This document shows positions 11,046 to 21,130 of a DNA stretch of 64,000 bases, in pieces. The notes below the pieces were generated by a model. The model did no database searches. It saw only the letters and a list, made by a program, of their open reading frames with translations, and was not told the origin of the DNA. This DNA comes from Thysanoteuthis rhombus (Eukaryota; Mollusca; Cephalopoda; Oegopsida; Thysanoteuthidae): NCBI GenBank assembly GCA_963457665.1, contig OY735228.1:2492673-2556672 (forward strand), in the 5' to 3' direction. Numbering within the stretch: the first letter of the stretch is position 1; each line of letters opens with the position of its first letter. A program made the translations under genes and the position numbers.

Positions 11046-11403
11046 ACATTGTTTTCTTTACATTCATATCATCAACTTAAAATGAACTACGTATGTATAA
11101 ATGTAGTACATTCCTTACAAACATAGATTACGCTATCATCAATTGCAAAATATCGGAAGAACTCGGCACTCTTCGGTTAAAGTGAAAAAGTTACTTACAA
11201 AGATGAAAAAAAAGTTAGTAACAAAGAAAGACAAAATGTTTCTGTTGAAAGTAAGGCCAACTGTTGCACCATCAAACGGTGGAAACAAAAATTAAAGCAA
11301 GTCATTCAACCTGCCCTTTGCCCCAGTCTACCTCAATATGATACAATTTCAATCACTTTACGAACTAGTCTTGGAGTATTCTATTTTCTGTAAAAGCAAT
11401 TGC
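11045..11403 (+). repeat. J/K module, left part, no gene seen
   Basis: Follows the G tail and matches 56145-56180 plus 57245-57560, for example AGTTACTTACAAAGATGAAA near 11193 against its counterpart near 57340. The segment carries no open frame. In this copy module I, which follows G at 55185 and 63160, is missing. Confidence 0.7.
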
Positions 11404-12895
11404 GTACCCTGAAGTCACACCATGGGAAGTAAAGCATGCCATCAAACAAAAAAAAAAAAAAAAAAAAGGAAAAGCCCTTGGACCAGATAACATCACCATC
11501 GATCTACTCAAAAAAGCTGGTAAGAGAGTCAACAGAAAGCTAGCTATTCTATTCAACTTGTGTCTGAAGCAGAGTAAAGTCACGAAAGACTGGAACACTA
11601 CTATTATAATGCTTCTACATAAAAAAGGTAACCCCAAAGACCTCAGCAACTGCAGGCCTATAAGCCTGCTCAACTGCATATACAAACTTTTTACAAAAAT
11701 CATCACCAACCGGATTACTAAAACAGTAGACGTGAATCAACCACGAGAGCAGGCTGGATTTAAAAGAAATTACTCGACCATGGACCATCTTCATTTAATA
11801 AATCAGCTAAAAGAGAAGGTAGCAGAATGCAAAATGCCACTCGTAGTAGCATTTATAGATTTCAAGAAGGCATTCGACTCTGTAGAAATTCTCATGGTCA
11901 TGAAGGCTATCACCCTACAAGGTGTAGACCCTGTATACATTAACGACCACAGCAACTCATTCATTGGGCTACATAAGGACTCTGAACCGTTTCAGCTCCA
12001 AAAAGGAGTAAGACAAAGGGATACCATCTCACCCAAACTATTTACAGCCTGCCTTGAGATAATCTTCCGGCACATGGACTGAGAAAATAGAGAAATCAAA
12101 AAAGATGGCGAATACTTGAGCAACCTTAGATTTCCAGACGGCATCATCCTTTTCGCAGAGAACCTACACGACCTCCAACTACTGCTAGATGATCTAAACA
12201 AAGAAAGCAAAAAAGTCCGCCTACACATGAACTTCAGTAAAACGAAAATCATGAGCAATGATCATGTTGAGAATAAAAACATAACTGTCAAGATAGAAAA
12301 TGCAAAACTCGGCAAAGTAGACCACTGCATCTACCTAGGACAACAAATCTCCATGAAACCCTCAAAAGAGGAGGAAATCAAGCGAAGAATCACTTTGGGA
12401 TTGCAAGCTTTCGTCAGAGCAAGCTCAACTTTCAAGAACCAGATGATCCCAATAATCCTAAAAAGAAGAGTATACAACCAATGCATCCTCCTGATAGTCA
12501 CTTATGAAGCTGAAACATGGAACCTAACAAAGAGACAGACCTGCAAACTGAGAAGTATGCAACGTGCGGATGAGAAAATCATATTCAACGTTACAAGGAG
12601 AGATCACTAGACAGTTCAGTTTATAAGGAAGAAAACGGGTGTCCGTGACATCATAGAAACTGTTAAAAAACTCAAATGGCAATGAGCAGGCCATGTTGCA
12701 AGAATGAGAGACAACTCATGGACATCACGTCTCACAACATGGATCCCCAGATATCACATAAGAAACCGAAGCGGACACAAGATGGAGAGATGAACTGGAC
12801 AGATTCAGGAAATACTGGCTCTGCAACGCCCATGATAGAGAATTGTGGCGAATCCTGGGGAAGGTCTATGTCCAACGACGGACGTTAAGGGACTG
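11404..12895 (+). pseudogene. RTE reverse transcriptase, C-terminal two thirds, inactivated
   Basis: One frame runs from 11558 to about 12610, interrupted by in-frame stops near 12080 and 12608, then shifts frame around 12700-12790. Visible RT blocks in order: CRPISLLNCIYKLFTKIITNRI (fingers), QAGFKRNYSTMDHLHLINQL, AFIDFKKAFDSV (motif A with its catalytic Asp), GVRQRDTISPKLF (motif B), then LRFPDGIILFAENL at the motif C position, where active RTE enzymes have FADD; the aspartate pair is lost. Downstream come the thumb and CKLRSMQRADEK, the connection-like region typical of the family. No endonuclease domain is present. The protein cannot be functional. Closest family by my reading: RTE-type endonuclease-reverse transcriptase of arthropods. 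Confidence 0.9.
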
Positions 12896-12903
12896 ATGAT
12901 TAT
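11404..12903 (+). mobile_element. 5'-truncated RTE-clade LINE insertion
   Basis: A 1.5-kb LINE inserted in the J/K module: the paralogous locus at 57566 reads across without it. It begins inside the reverse-transcriptase region (VPEVTPWEVKHAIK), lacks the endonuclease, and ends just after the last codons (GKVYVQRRTLRD-type) with a TGATGATTATGATGA tail, as expected for an RTE insertion truncated by incomplete reverse transcription. CAATTG lies at both borders and twice in the empty site, so a short microhomology or deletion rather than a clear target-site duplication marks the ends. It contains a 19-base A run at 11449-11467. It is the longest RTE copy in the window. Confidence 0.9.
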
Positions 12904-12904
12904 G

Positions 12905-13115
12905 ATGATCAATTGTACAATATCAATCCACATTAAAGTTGTTTATGAAAATCAGTATGTTCAATTACATGATACCCTGCTTTGTCAAAGATCTTCCATA
13001 CCCCAAAACTTAAAATGGTTCGGTCTATGTGAAGTAGATTAACAGAGCCAAATAAATTTAAAAAGTTGTAGAATGTAATGACCTGTTGTTATAACCACAA
13101 AAACTTCTTAAATCT
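12905..13115 (+). repeat. K module, right part, no gene seen
   Basis: Continues the module interrupted by the LINE. It matches 57570-57720 (AATTGTACAATATC; GGTCTATGTGAAG-AGATTAACAGAGC). No coding potential. Confidence 0.7.
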
Positions 13116-13497
13116 GATTACATATAGAAACAGATTGAATTTAGTTGAGACTTGGAAATCATCTTAAAATAACGATACTCAAATTATTGAAAATAATTCA
13201 CCAAATAAAATAGTCCCAGACTCATTAGAGCCGATCCATACATAAAAAACTGTGTTATAATTTGCCATTCGAGTCTAAACTTAATTGGCCCCTTACTTTG
13301 AATCCTGTAGCATTCGTGATTGTCTTTTGTCTCTCAATTCAGACTCTTTTCAATGATCAGCGCCCAACAAGAAGCAAATCGAATATTCATACTAATATTT
13401 AATCATAGACATGTTCGAATAATTTGAGTATTTAGACATGCTGCATCAGGCTCCATTTAATGTGTAGTTCTAATTAAAAGAGTGCAGATCTGAAGAC

Positions 13498-13897
13498 AAA
13501 AACATGGAAGCTAATCAAGAGACAAACCTGCAAATTGAGAACCATGCAACGTGCACATGAAAAGGTTATGCTCAACCTCTCGTGGAGAGACCATAAGACA
13601 GCACAATACATCATGGGGAATTCAAGTGTCAAGGACATCATAGAATCCATTAAAAAAAACTCAAATGGCAATGGGCTGGCCATGTTGCAAGAATGGCACA
13701 CAACCGATGGACATCGCAACTCACAACATGGATCCCAAGAGATCACATGCGCAACAGAGGCTGGCAGAGCATTAGATAGAAAGATGAGCTAGACAAATTC
13801 AGAAAGTACTGGCTCTGCGACGCCCATGATAGAGAAGAGTGGCGAATCTTGGGAAAGATCTATGTCAAACGACGGACGTTGAGAGACTGATGATGAA
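13498..13897 (+). mobile_element. RTE LINE 3'-end fragment
   Basis: Encodes TWKLIKRQTCKLRTMQRAHEK, DHKTAQYIMG and KDIIESIKK, then shifts frame in an A run near 13653 and ends with KYWLCDAHDREEWRILGKIY and a GACTGATGATGA tail. 5'-truncated and 3'-complete. The paralogue at 58552-58595 lacks it, giving an empty site: CTGAAGACA on the left and AACATCGATT on the right are both present there, with about 35 bp between them that is missing from the filled locus. Confidence 0.85.
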
Positions 13898-13924
13898 CAT
13901 CGATTATCCAAACAACGTGTAGCA

Positions 13925-14270
13925 AGTATCAAAATGATAATTTATTTTTATTTTCGGATGAATAATCATAGTATTCCTAATTTGAGAGACTGGTAATATA
14001 ACAGTCAATAATTCTCAAACTTATTGCATTTCTTAAGTAAGATGGATATATGGACTCATATTACTCAGCGTTTTTTTTTTAAAGAAAATAACTTCTATCT
14101 TCATTTTGCTCTCTTAGGACTATTCATTGGCCTCGTTTGTCTCTCCATCTGAGTTGTCTAATATGAAATATGTTTTTGGAGAGTTTAGTCTATATTTGCT
14201 TTTGAAGGGTTTGCCATTAAAATAAGCTATTCCCGTTACTGAATCGTGAAATATCAAATTTTTTTCGGTG
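13925..14270 (+). repeat. H module, no gene seen
   Basis: Shared with 20145-20460 and 58600-59030 and, inverted and diverged, with about 6005-6270. The landmark TCTCCATCTGAGTTGTCTAA lies at 14141-14160. Short open frames here differ between copies, so I do not call a gene. Confidence 0.75.
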
Positions 14271-14273
14271 AAT

Positions 14274-14397
14274 TGCAGCAAATCGATTCCCCACTATACA
14301 AACTCGTTACACTTGACAGAATCGTAGCCTACATTAAGGGGCCGATTTCAGTTGTCTATCCCCACCGTTTTGGGTTCCTAATCTGCAGCTGGGCATA
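14274..14397 (+). repeat. ~100-bp conserved module (H-linked copy)
   Basis: One frame reads AANRFPTIQTRYT-like at the start and, in the better conserved part, DRIVAYIKGPISVVYPHRFGF. The same peptide pattern (RI.AYI.G) recurs in the copies at 20466, 22556, 59032 and 59796. It is followed by a (ATC)n-rich run at 14397-14423. Whether the frame was ever translated is unknown. Confidence 0.6.
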
Positions 14398-14424
14398 ATC
14401 ATCATCACCACCATCATCATTATA

Positions 14425-14890
14425 AAAGCCAATATTTCCTGAATATGACCAGTTTGTCGCAACATCTTATATTTTGCCGGTCTCAGTTTCGCTAGGGAAT
14501 TCACTTTATGAGTCTTAATGTCGAGCAGGTGTCAGCCAGTTTTGCAACATGACTAGCCCATTGCCATTTGAATTTTCTAATCGATTCTATGATATCTCCA
14601 GCTCCTGGTTTTTCCCTAATGGACTGTGTCGTTTTGTGATCTTTCCATGTGATGTTGAGCTTGATTCTGTCATGTTCACGTTGCATGGTTCTTAATTTGC
14701 AGGTCAATCTCTTGGTTAGGTTCCATGTTTCGGGTCCATAGGACTAGTGGGATTTTTTTTTGTAGGAGGTTGAGCTTGTTCCTGAGCCTAGATGTGTATT
14801 CATGTGTTTTTTTAATGTCTGTGAGAGCACCTTGAGTTACTGTTAGAAATATGGGTCATAGTCTGATGGATATTTACGATCGTTGGGACT
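14425..14890 (-). mobile_element. RTE LINE 3' remnant, 68-codon frame still open
   Basis: A minus-strand frame at 14501-14707 reads TCKLRTMQREHDRIKLNITWKD, then HKTTQSIREKPGAGDIIESI and KFKWQWASHVAK, a clear match to the RTE C-terminal region. The copy stops at the KYWL position next to the ATC-rich run, missing the last ~32 codons that the fragments at 13498 and 56182 keep. Confidence 0.85.
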
Positions 14891-15600
14891 CAATGTGAAA
14901 ATCATTCCCTTTTCCTTCTTACTCATGATGACATTGAAAAGATTTTTTTATCTTTTATTGATGTTGTTTCTTATTGTATTGTATTGTATTTGTATAGTTA
15001 TGCTTAGCAGCTGGTAACGGGTTTTGGAATTATTGGTCACCCAGCAAATCTCTGACACTTTTATTCTTACATACATAAAAAAATTGTAACCGCCGTGGAA
15101 CTCCCCAATAAATAGGACTTATGTATATTTATATAACTCGTCATAACTGAATTAAAGGAAAATGAAATAAAATTGCCAAATCCACAAAGAGGTGACTTCA
15201 TTCAGAGGCTACTCCCCTTGAATCACTAATAGATTTCCTAGTCTTGATTTGAAAAATAACCCAGACAGAATTGTATTTACTCTGGAACTACGTATAAAAA
15301 TAGCATATATCCGTCCGTTCAAAAGTCGGTGACAGCCCTGGGGTGTATATTGTAATCATAGTTCCCATAAAGTCACCTTGGTAAACTAACGCAGGCGTAC
15401 TTTTAAAAAGAGTTCCATCATCATTATATGTCATCAGTAAGAATGAACAGTACACAATTTTTGTAAGAGGTTCCGAACGAAAAAAATCCGTCCTTTTAGA
15501 AAAGTCTTGTATATTTTGTACAGAGCATAATTAATCTTTCTCGTTGTCATATGACTATTCAACGCTTATTTTGTCATGGTTTCCTTTTGTGACATTCACA
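14890..15600 (+). repeat. F' module, no gene seen
   Basis: AT-rich body of the first half-unit, matching 21130-21830 and the mirror stretch 4990-5570. Landmark CAGCCCTGGGGTGT at 15331. No coding potential. Confidence 0.7.
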
Positions 15601-15840
15601 GACACACACAGGCCCCGCTGTTTATGGTTCTACTTCGACTAGATACCAACTATCTTCGCTCGCGAGGCCAAACCATTCATACAACCCCCATCAGTCTTAT
15701 TCGTCAAGGAACTATCATTTACATTGTGTTCAACTTATCCCATTTATTAAAATAAGTACGTATCATAGATGCCAATCTCTTTCTTCAATAAAGTTTATCA
15801 CTTCATACACTTATATATGTATGTAACCTTCTTTCGAGTA
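15600..15840 (+). repeat. Z module
   Basis: Joins the F' body to module A. Copies at 21830-22050, 58015-58245 and, inverted, 4727-4995 share CGAGGCCAAACCATTCATAC and CATTGTGTTCAACTTATCCC-type stretches. Function unknown. Confidence 0.75.
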
Positions 15841-16318
15841 ATTGAGTTATTATTAGAAACCGTCAAACAATACACTAACGGAAAAGGTCAATGTAAGTTC
15901 AACAGTTTTCAAGTTGGCTTGATTGACTATCGATGAATCAAGCGTCCAGAATGTATAAATGGAGTGAGAGGCTAATATTTTCAACATTTACTCCCAATTA
16001 TGTCATGAAATCATTTTATTTTATTTTTGAAAATTTCACCCCATAAAAGGTTCTTAGTGGAAATTTATTTTACAATCCAAGCTTAGGCTAAATTGGTGTC
16101 TTATTTTGTGTCAGGCAGCATTCATGGTTGTTTTGTTATGGAAATTCAGACTTTTTACACTGATCATAGTCCAAAAGAAGGCAAGTCCAGGCTCCACACC
16201 AATATTTGATTGTAGGTATATGTGTATAACTTGAATGCATGGAATGGTGTAACTCACTTTTTAATGTGTAGCTCTAATCGAGAAAGTGAAGATCTTAAGA
16301 CATATGTGAACAGTACCT

Positions 16319-16442
16319 ATTCAGAAATGTAACAGTGATATCAGAAGCTTACACTGAGCGGCCAGTTTTAGGGGTCTACCCGGGGTATTTTGGTTCTCAA
16401 ATCCACTGCAGCACATCATCATCATTATCATCATCATCATCC
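16319..16442 (+). repeat. ~100-bp module and ATC run
   Basis: C-linked copy of the conserved module (GGGGTCTACCCGGGG at 16371) followed by ATC triplets at 16418-16442. The peptide frame is interrupted in this copy. Confidence 0.75.
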
Positions 16443-17045
16443 AGCCAATATTACCAAGTTTGTCACACCATCTGATATTTTCCCGGTCACATATGATCTC
16501 TAGGAATCAACTATGTGAGTCCTGACATCCGGCTTGTCAGCTATTTTTGCAACCTGACCAGACTATTGCTATTTGAATTTTCTCTGATATATTCAATTCC
16601 TATTTTTCTTTTCAAGATAATGTGCTGTTCTGTAATCTTCCGTGTAATATTGTGCATGATTCTCTCATGTTTATGTAGCATGGTTGAATTTTCTGACGGA
16701 TTCTATGATATCTCTGGCCTCTGTTTTTTTCTGTAATAAACTGTACCGTCTTCTGATTTTTCAATAGAATGTTGAGCTCGATTCTTCCATGTTCATGTTG
16801 CATAGTTCTCATTTTGCAGGACAATCATTTGGTTAGGTTCGATGTTTCGGCTCCATGGGTGACTACCCGCAGGATGAATTGGTTGTATACGTTTCTTTTG
16901 AGGGCTATGGGGATTTTCTTTTTCTTGAAGGTTGAGCTTGTTCCTGTGGTTATATGTGCATTTATGTGTCTCTTTATATCTGTGAGAGCACCTGGAGTTG
17001 CTATTGGAAATATGGGTTAAATTCTGATGAATATTTACGATTGTC
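16443..17045 (-). mobile_element. RTE LINE 3' remnant with internal repeat
   Basis: Minus-strand remnant. About 140 bp is present twice in a row: the stretch ending TTTATGTAGCATGGTT near 16685 jumps back to GAATTTTCTGACGGATTC, which repeats the part already passed near 16575. The two halves differ from each other, so it looks like a join between two diverged copies and not a fresh tandem slip. Confidence 0.7.
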
Positions 17046-17979
17046 GGTACTCAATGTCAAAATGCCCCTTTTTTTATTTTCACTCATGATTACATTGAAG
17101 CAGTTTTCTATTTATTGATGTGGTCCCTCATTGTATAGTATGTGTATTTGTATTGTTGAAGTTAACAGCTATGAAACAGATCTGGGAATTATATGTAGCT
17201 TAGCAAAACTCAAACATTTTTATTCTAAATACGTGAACCCCTTGTAACCACAGTGGGACTTTTCAATAAATAGGATCTAAACATCTAACTCTTTTGTGAA
17301 TCAAAATAAAAAAAATAGAATAAAATTGCCTAATGCGCAAGGGAGTAACTTTATCCAGAGGTTACTCCCCTTGAATTAATATTTAAATTCCCTAGTACGT
17401 GATATGTAATTGAATTATAGGATCCATAACGTCACTTTGGTATACTAACAAAGGAAGACTTTTAAAAAGTGTTTCATCATCATTATATGTCATAAGGAAC
17501 AATAAACAGTTGATATTTTTTTTATAAGTTTCAAAGACGATGAAATTCCATCCTTTCTGAAAAACCTTGTACATCTTATAAAGAGTATAATTAATGTTCA
17601 TCGTTGTCATAAGACCATTCAATTCTTATTTTGTTATGGTTTCATTTTGTGACATTTATTGATACGATCTTTATGGGGTCTCAGCGTTGTATATTTTTTT
17701 CAATTTTTTCTATTCAATTTGACTTCAGCACCAGCTTGGTTAATATCAGGGATGAATAAAATTTTCTGGGTCCCTGCAATTTTGTTTCTGATTCTGATAT
17801 TAATGCCGATCCTACCGTTAATCTTTTAGCCTGGTCAGATTCTCTCTGGCGCTTATGTGTAATCAAAGTGTATTATTAGCGCCCTCGGGCAATACATTTT
17901 TAAGTTGTATCTTTAAAAAGACTTTTGAGATTTGAAATAATTTGAACAGAAGTTGACAAAAGACGGTTGCAACTTTTTG

Positions 17980-19560
17980 TTAACACCCTGTATATGTTGC
18001 ACAGAATAAAATTGGTGTGTTGTTGCATCATTTAAAAAAATATCCTGTATATGCTGTACAAACTATAATAAACATTTTGTTGCAACCTTTTGAAAAATTC
18101 TGTATACGTTGTACAGATTTTAAACTCAAACTTAGTTGCATCATTTTGCAAATACTCTGTATATCTTATACAGATTATTTTTAACATCTGTTTGCATCTT
18201 TCTTTGAACACCCTATATATGTTGTACATATTATAATTGGCAATTGTTGCATCATCTTTGAAACACCCAGTGTATACAGTACAGCTTATGATTATCACCT
18301 TATTGTAACATGATTGAAACAACCTGTATATGTTGCATAAAGTACAATAATCATTTTGTTGCATTTTTAAAAAAGTTACCTGTATATCTTAGAGAAAGTT
18401 GTTGCATTTTGTTGCTTTTTTTGAGGCAAGTTGTATCTATCGTAAAGATGATGATAAGCATCTTGTTGCATCCTTTTTTAGATAGCCTGTATTATATTCG
18501 AGATCTTAATGCATTGATTCTGAAATACCATTTATTCATACTTCGTATGAATTATGATTACCATAGTATTGCATCCTTCTTTAAATACCCTGTTTATATT
18601 GTACATTTTATGATAAGCATTTTTGCATTTGTTTTGAAATACCAAGTATACGCTGTTCAGAATATAATTAGCATCTTTTTGCATCCTTTCTCAGATACCT
18701 TGTCTATGTTGTCAAGATTATATTAAGGATCTTAATGTGTCAATTTTGAAACTACGATCTGTATTTTGTACATTTTATGATTGTATCTGTTTCAAAATTC
18801 CTTGTATATGTTGTGCAGATTATGATTAGAATCCATTTATATCTTTTTGTAAATACCTTGTATATGTTGTAGAGATTACAATTAGCATCTCGATACATTG
18901 CTTTTGAAATACTCGGTATATTTTGTATAGATTAGAATTAGTACCTTGTTGCATTCCTTTTGTAACATCCTGTACATATGTACAGATTATAATTTGCATC
19001 TTGTTGCATTGTTTTTGAAATACCCTCAATATATTGTGCATTTTATGATTGCATTTGATTCGAAATCCATTGCATATATTATATAGATTAAAATCAACAT
19101 CTCTTTAAAGCCTTTTGAAAATTCATTTTTCAGACTATAATTTGCATCTTGTCGCATAGTTTTTGAAATACCCTCTCTATGTTGTATTGATTATCATTGT
19201 AATCCTACTGCTCCTTTTCTGAAATACACTGTTTATATTGTACAGTTTGTAAATACCATTTTGCTGCATTGGTTTTGAAATACCACGTATATGTTGTACA
19301 GAATATAACTAGCATCTCGTTGCATTTTTTTCAAAAGAAATACCCTGTATATCTTGTACGGGTTATAGTCGATATCTTCTTGCATTCTTTCGGAAATACA
19401 TTTTATACTTTACATTACAATTAGCATCTTGATGCATTCTTTTTTAAATACCCTGTATACTTTGCACAGATTAGAATTAACACTTTACTACCTCTTTTTC
19501 GAAACACCCCAGAGATGTTTTGCAGATTACAATTAGAATCCGTCAGATTGTTTTTGAATC
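17980..19560 (+). repeat. G tail, diverged 56-bp monomers
   Basis: Period close to 56 bp throughout. Conserved points per monomer are a CCCTGTATATGTTG-like stretch, a following AGATTATAATT and a TTGTTGCAT. About half of the positions between vary. The reading frames across it (up to 138 codons) are not conserved between copies. Confidence 0.85.
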
Positions 19561-19597
19561 ACCCTGTCTAAGTTGTACTGATTATTATTGTTCTGAT

Positions 19598-19665
19598 ACG
19601 AATCCACATCGTATCATATATTTCCAGCTCTACTCTGGAACAACTTGACTTTCGAAGTATATGAA

Positions 19666-19714
<49 letters not shown>

Positions 19715-19950
19715 GATGTTGATAAGCTGAACAAACTAGCTCATGTTTCTGCCCTCTCTGGGCCTCATCAGGCAAATGATTGTCTTCTAGTTTGGGGAAT
19801 TCATTCACAGTACTAAAACAAAATGAATAATTCCTCCCACTCACTGCCACAAGATTCTCACAAAATTCCCCCAAACTAGAATCCAAAAACACAGACAATC
19901 ATTCGCCTGGTGAGGCTCAGAGAGGGCAGAAACATAAACTAGCTTGTGTA
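19598..19950 (+). mobile_element. Retrozyme-like unit with hammerhead ends (about 353 bp)
   Basis: This unit begins CGAATCCACATCGTATCA at 19599 and the same sequence restarts at 19951, where the second copy reads GCGAATCCAAATCGTATCA. The restart is exactly at the predicted cleavage position of a hammerhead fold at 19901-19956. Inside are a (TA)n run (19668-19711) and two inverted arms (19725-19797 and 19868-19949), each with a hammerhead-like core, one per strand. Units bounded by hammerheads and repeated head to tail are known from animal retrozymes and Penelope-related elements. It carries no open frame and would depend on another element's enzymes. It sits at the end of a G tail, between two compound units. 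It is damaged; the family call is inference. Confidence 0.6.
19721..19780 (-). ncRNA. Hammerhead-ribozyme-like motif (minus strand)
   Basis: Minus-strand order: CTGATGA (complement of 19765-19771), a GGCCC/GGGCA helix II with an AGAGA loop, then GAAAC (complement of 19745-19749). The catalytic-core strings match the hammerhead consensus, but helix I is poorly paired and not every core position fits, so I do not expect cleavage now. It is the inverted partner of the plus-strand motif at 19901. Confidence 0.5.

Positions 19951-19956
<6 letters not shown>
19901..19956 (+). ncRNA. Hammerhead-ribozyme-like motif (plus strand), type I layout
   Basis: Helix I is ATTCGC (19901-19906) with GCGAAT (19951-19956), six perfect pairs. 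The core CTGGTGA (19907-19913) is followed by helix II (19914-19918 with 19924-19928, loop AGAGA, one mismatch at the base), GAAA (19929-19932), helix III (19932-19937 with 19944-19949, one G-U pair, loop ACTAGC) and a GTA cleavage triplet ending at 19950. The core matches the hammerhead consensus apart from one invariant position, so it is likely inactive today. That both long-range helices form and that the next unit starts at the cleavage point makes chance unlikely. Confidence 0.65.
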
Positions 19957-20143
<187 letters not shown>

Positions 20144-20465
20144 TACATAAGATGGATATACTCATGTTACTCAGCGTTATTTTTTTCAAACGAAATAATT
20201 TCAATCTTTATCTTGCTCTCTGAGGACTATTCATTGGCTTCGTTTGCCTCTCCATCTGAGTTATCTAATATGAAACGTCTTGGGTGAGTCTAGTCATTAT
20301 TTGCTTTTAAAGGGTTTGTCATTAAAATAAGGCTATTCTAGTGACCAAATCATTAGCCAACGTGATGCTCTTCTTAATATTGACCATAGAATATGTTCTT
20401 ATGCTATTCCCAATGGCCTCAAAACGTTAATGTTGTTGGGGAAATTACAAAATTCTATTTGCAAA

Positions 20466-20588
20466 GAATTGCAGCAACCCGATTCCCCACTATACAAACT
20501 CGTTACACTTGACAGAATCGTAGCCTACATTAAGGGGGCTGTTTTCAGTTGTCTACCCCCGCCGTTTTGGGTTCCTAATCTGCAGCTG
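20466..20588 (+). repeat. ~100-bp conserved module (H-linked copy)
   Basis: The frame reads ELQQPDSPLYKLVTLDRIVAYIKG and then shifts by one base relative to the 14274 copy, continuing as SCLPPPFWVPNLQLG. It is followed by an ATC-rich run (20595-20620). Confidence 0.6.
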
Positions 20589-20624
20589 GGCATAATCATC
20601 ATCACCATCATCATCATTATAAAA

Positions 20625-21130
20625 GCCAATATTTCCTGAATTTGACCATTATGTCACACCATCTTATATTTTGCAAGTCTCAGTTTCGCTTGTGATCTCT
20701 GGGAATTTACTTTATGGGTCTTGATATCCAGCAGGTGTCAGCCAGTTTTGCAACATGACCAGCCCATTGCCATTTGAATTTTCAAATCGATTCTATGATA
20801 TCTCCGGCTCCTAGTTTTTCTGTGCCGTTTTGTGATCTTTCCATGTGATGTTGAGCTTGATTCTGTCATGTTCACGTTGCATGGTTCTTAATTTGCAGGT
20901 CAATCTCTTGATTAGATTGCATGTTTCGGGCCCATAGGTAACTATCGGGATGATGCATTGGTTGTATACCCCTTTTTTTAGGACTAGTGGGATATTTTTT
21001 GCTGAAAGTTGTGCTTGTTCCTGGGCCTAGATGTGTATTCATGTGTTTTTTTTGAATATCTGTGAGAGTGCCTTGAATTGCTATTCGAAATATGGGTCAA
21101 AGTCTGATGGATATTTACGATCGTTGGGAC
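20625..21130 (-). mobile_element. Decayed RTE LINE 3' remnant
   Basis: Minus-strand remnant equivalent to 14425-14890, with several frame breaks and a small deletion in the region equivalent to the HKTAQYI codons (near 20818). It ends at the KYWL position beside the ATC-rich run. Confidence 0.75.

Larger units (their letters stand above)
13115..15840 (+). repeat. Compound unit, first half (M-H-module-RTE remnant-F'-Z)
   Basis: Plus copy that mirrors 4720-7075 and is repeated in direct orientation at 20145-22050 (without M) about 6.2 kb downstream. Near 15420-15600 identity with 21650-21830 is very high, so the tandem duplication of this half is more recent than the other copies. No genes other than LINE remnants. 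Confidence 0.8.
15840..19560 (+). repeat. Compound unit, second half (A-B-C-RTE remnant-F-G), full length
   Basis: The most complete plus second half: A 15840-16030, B 16080-16320, C module 16320-16420, RTE remnant 16440-17045, F 17045-17980, G tail 17980-19560. The sister copy at 22050-25230 has the same order. The G tail here is about 28 diverged 56-bp monomers, and no 76-bp monomers are present. No genes. Confidence 0.85.

Noticed and set aside
11365-11709. 114-codon minus-strand frame rich in Phe and Leu
   Set aside because: Shadow of the reverse transcriptase on the other strand, including its poly-A run.
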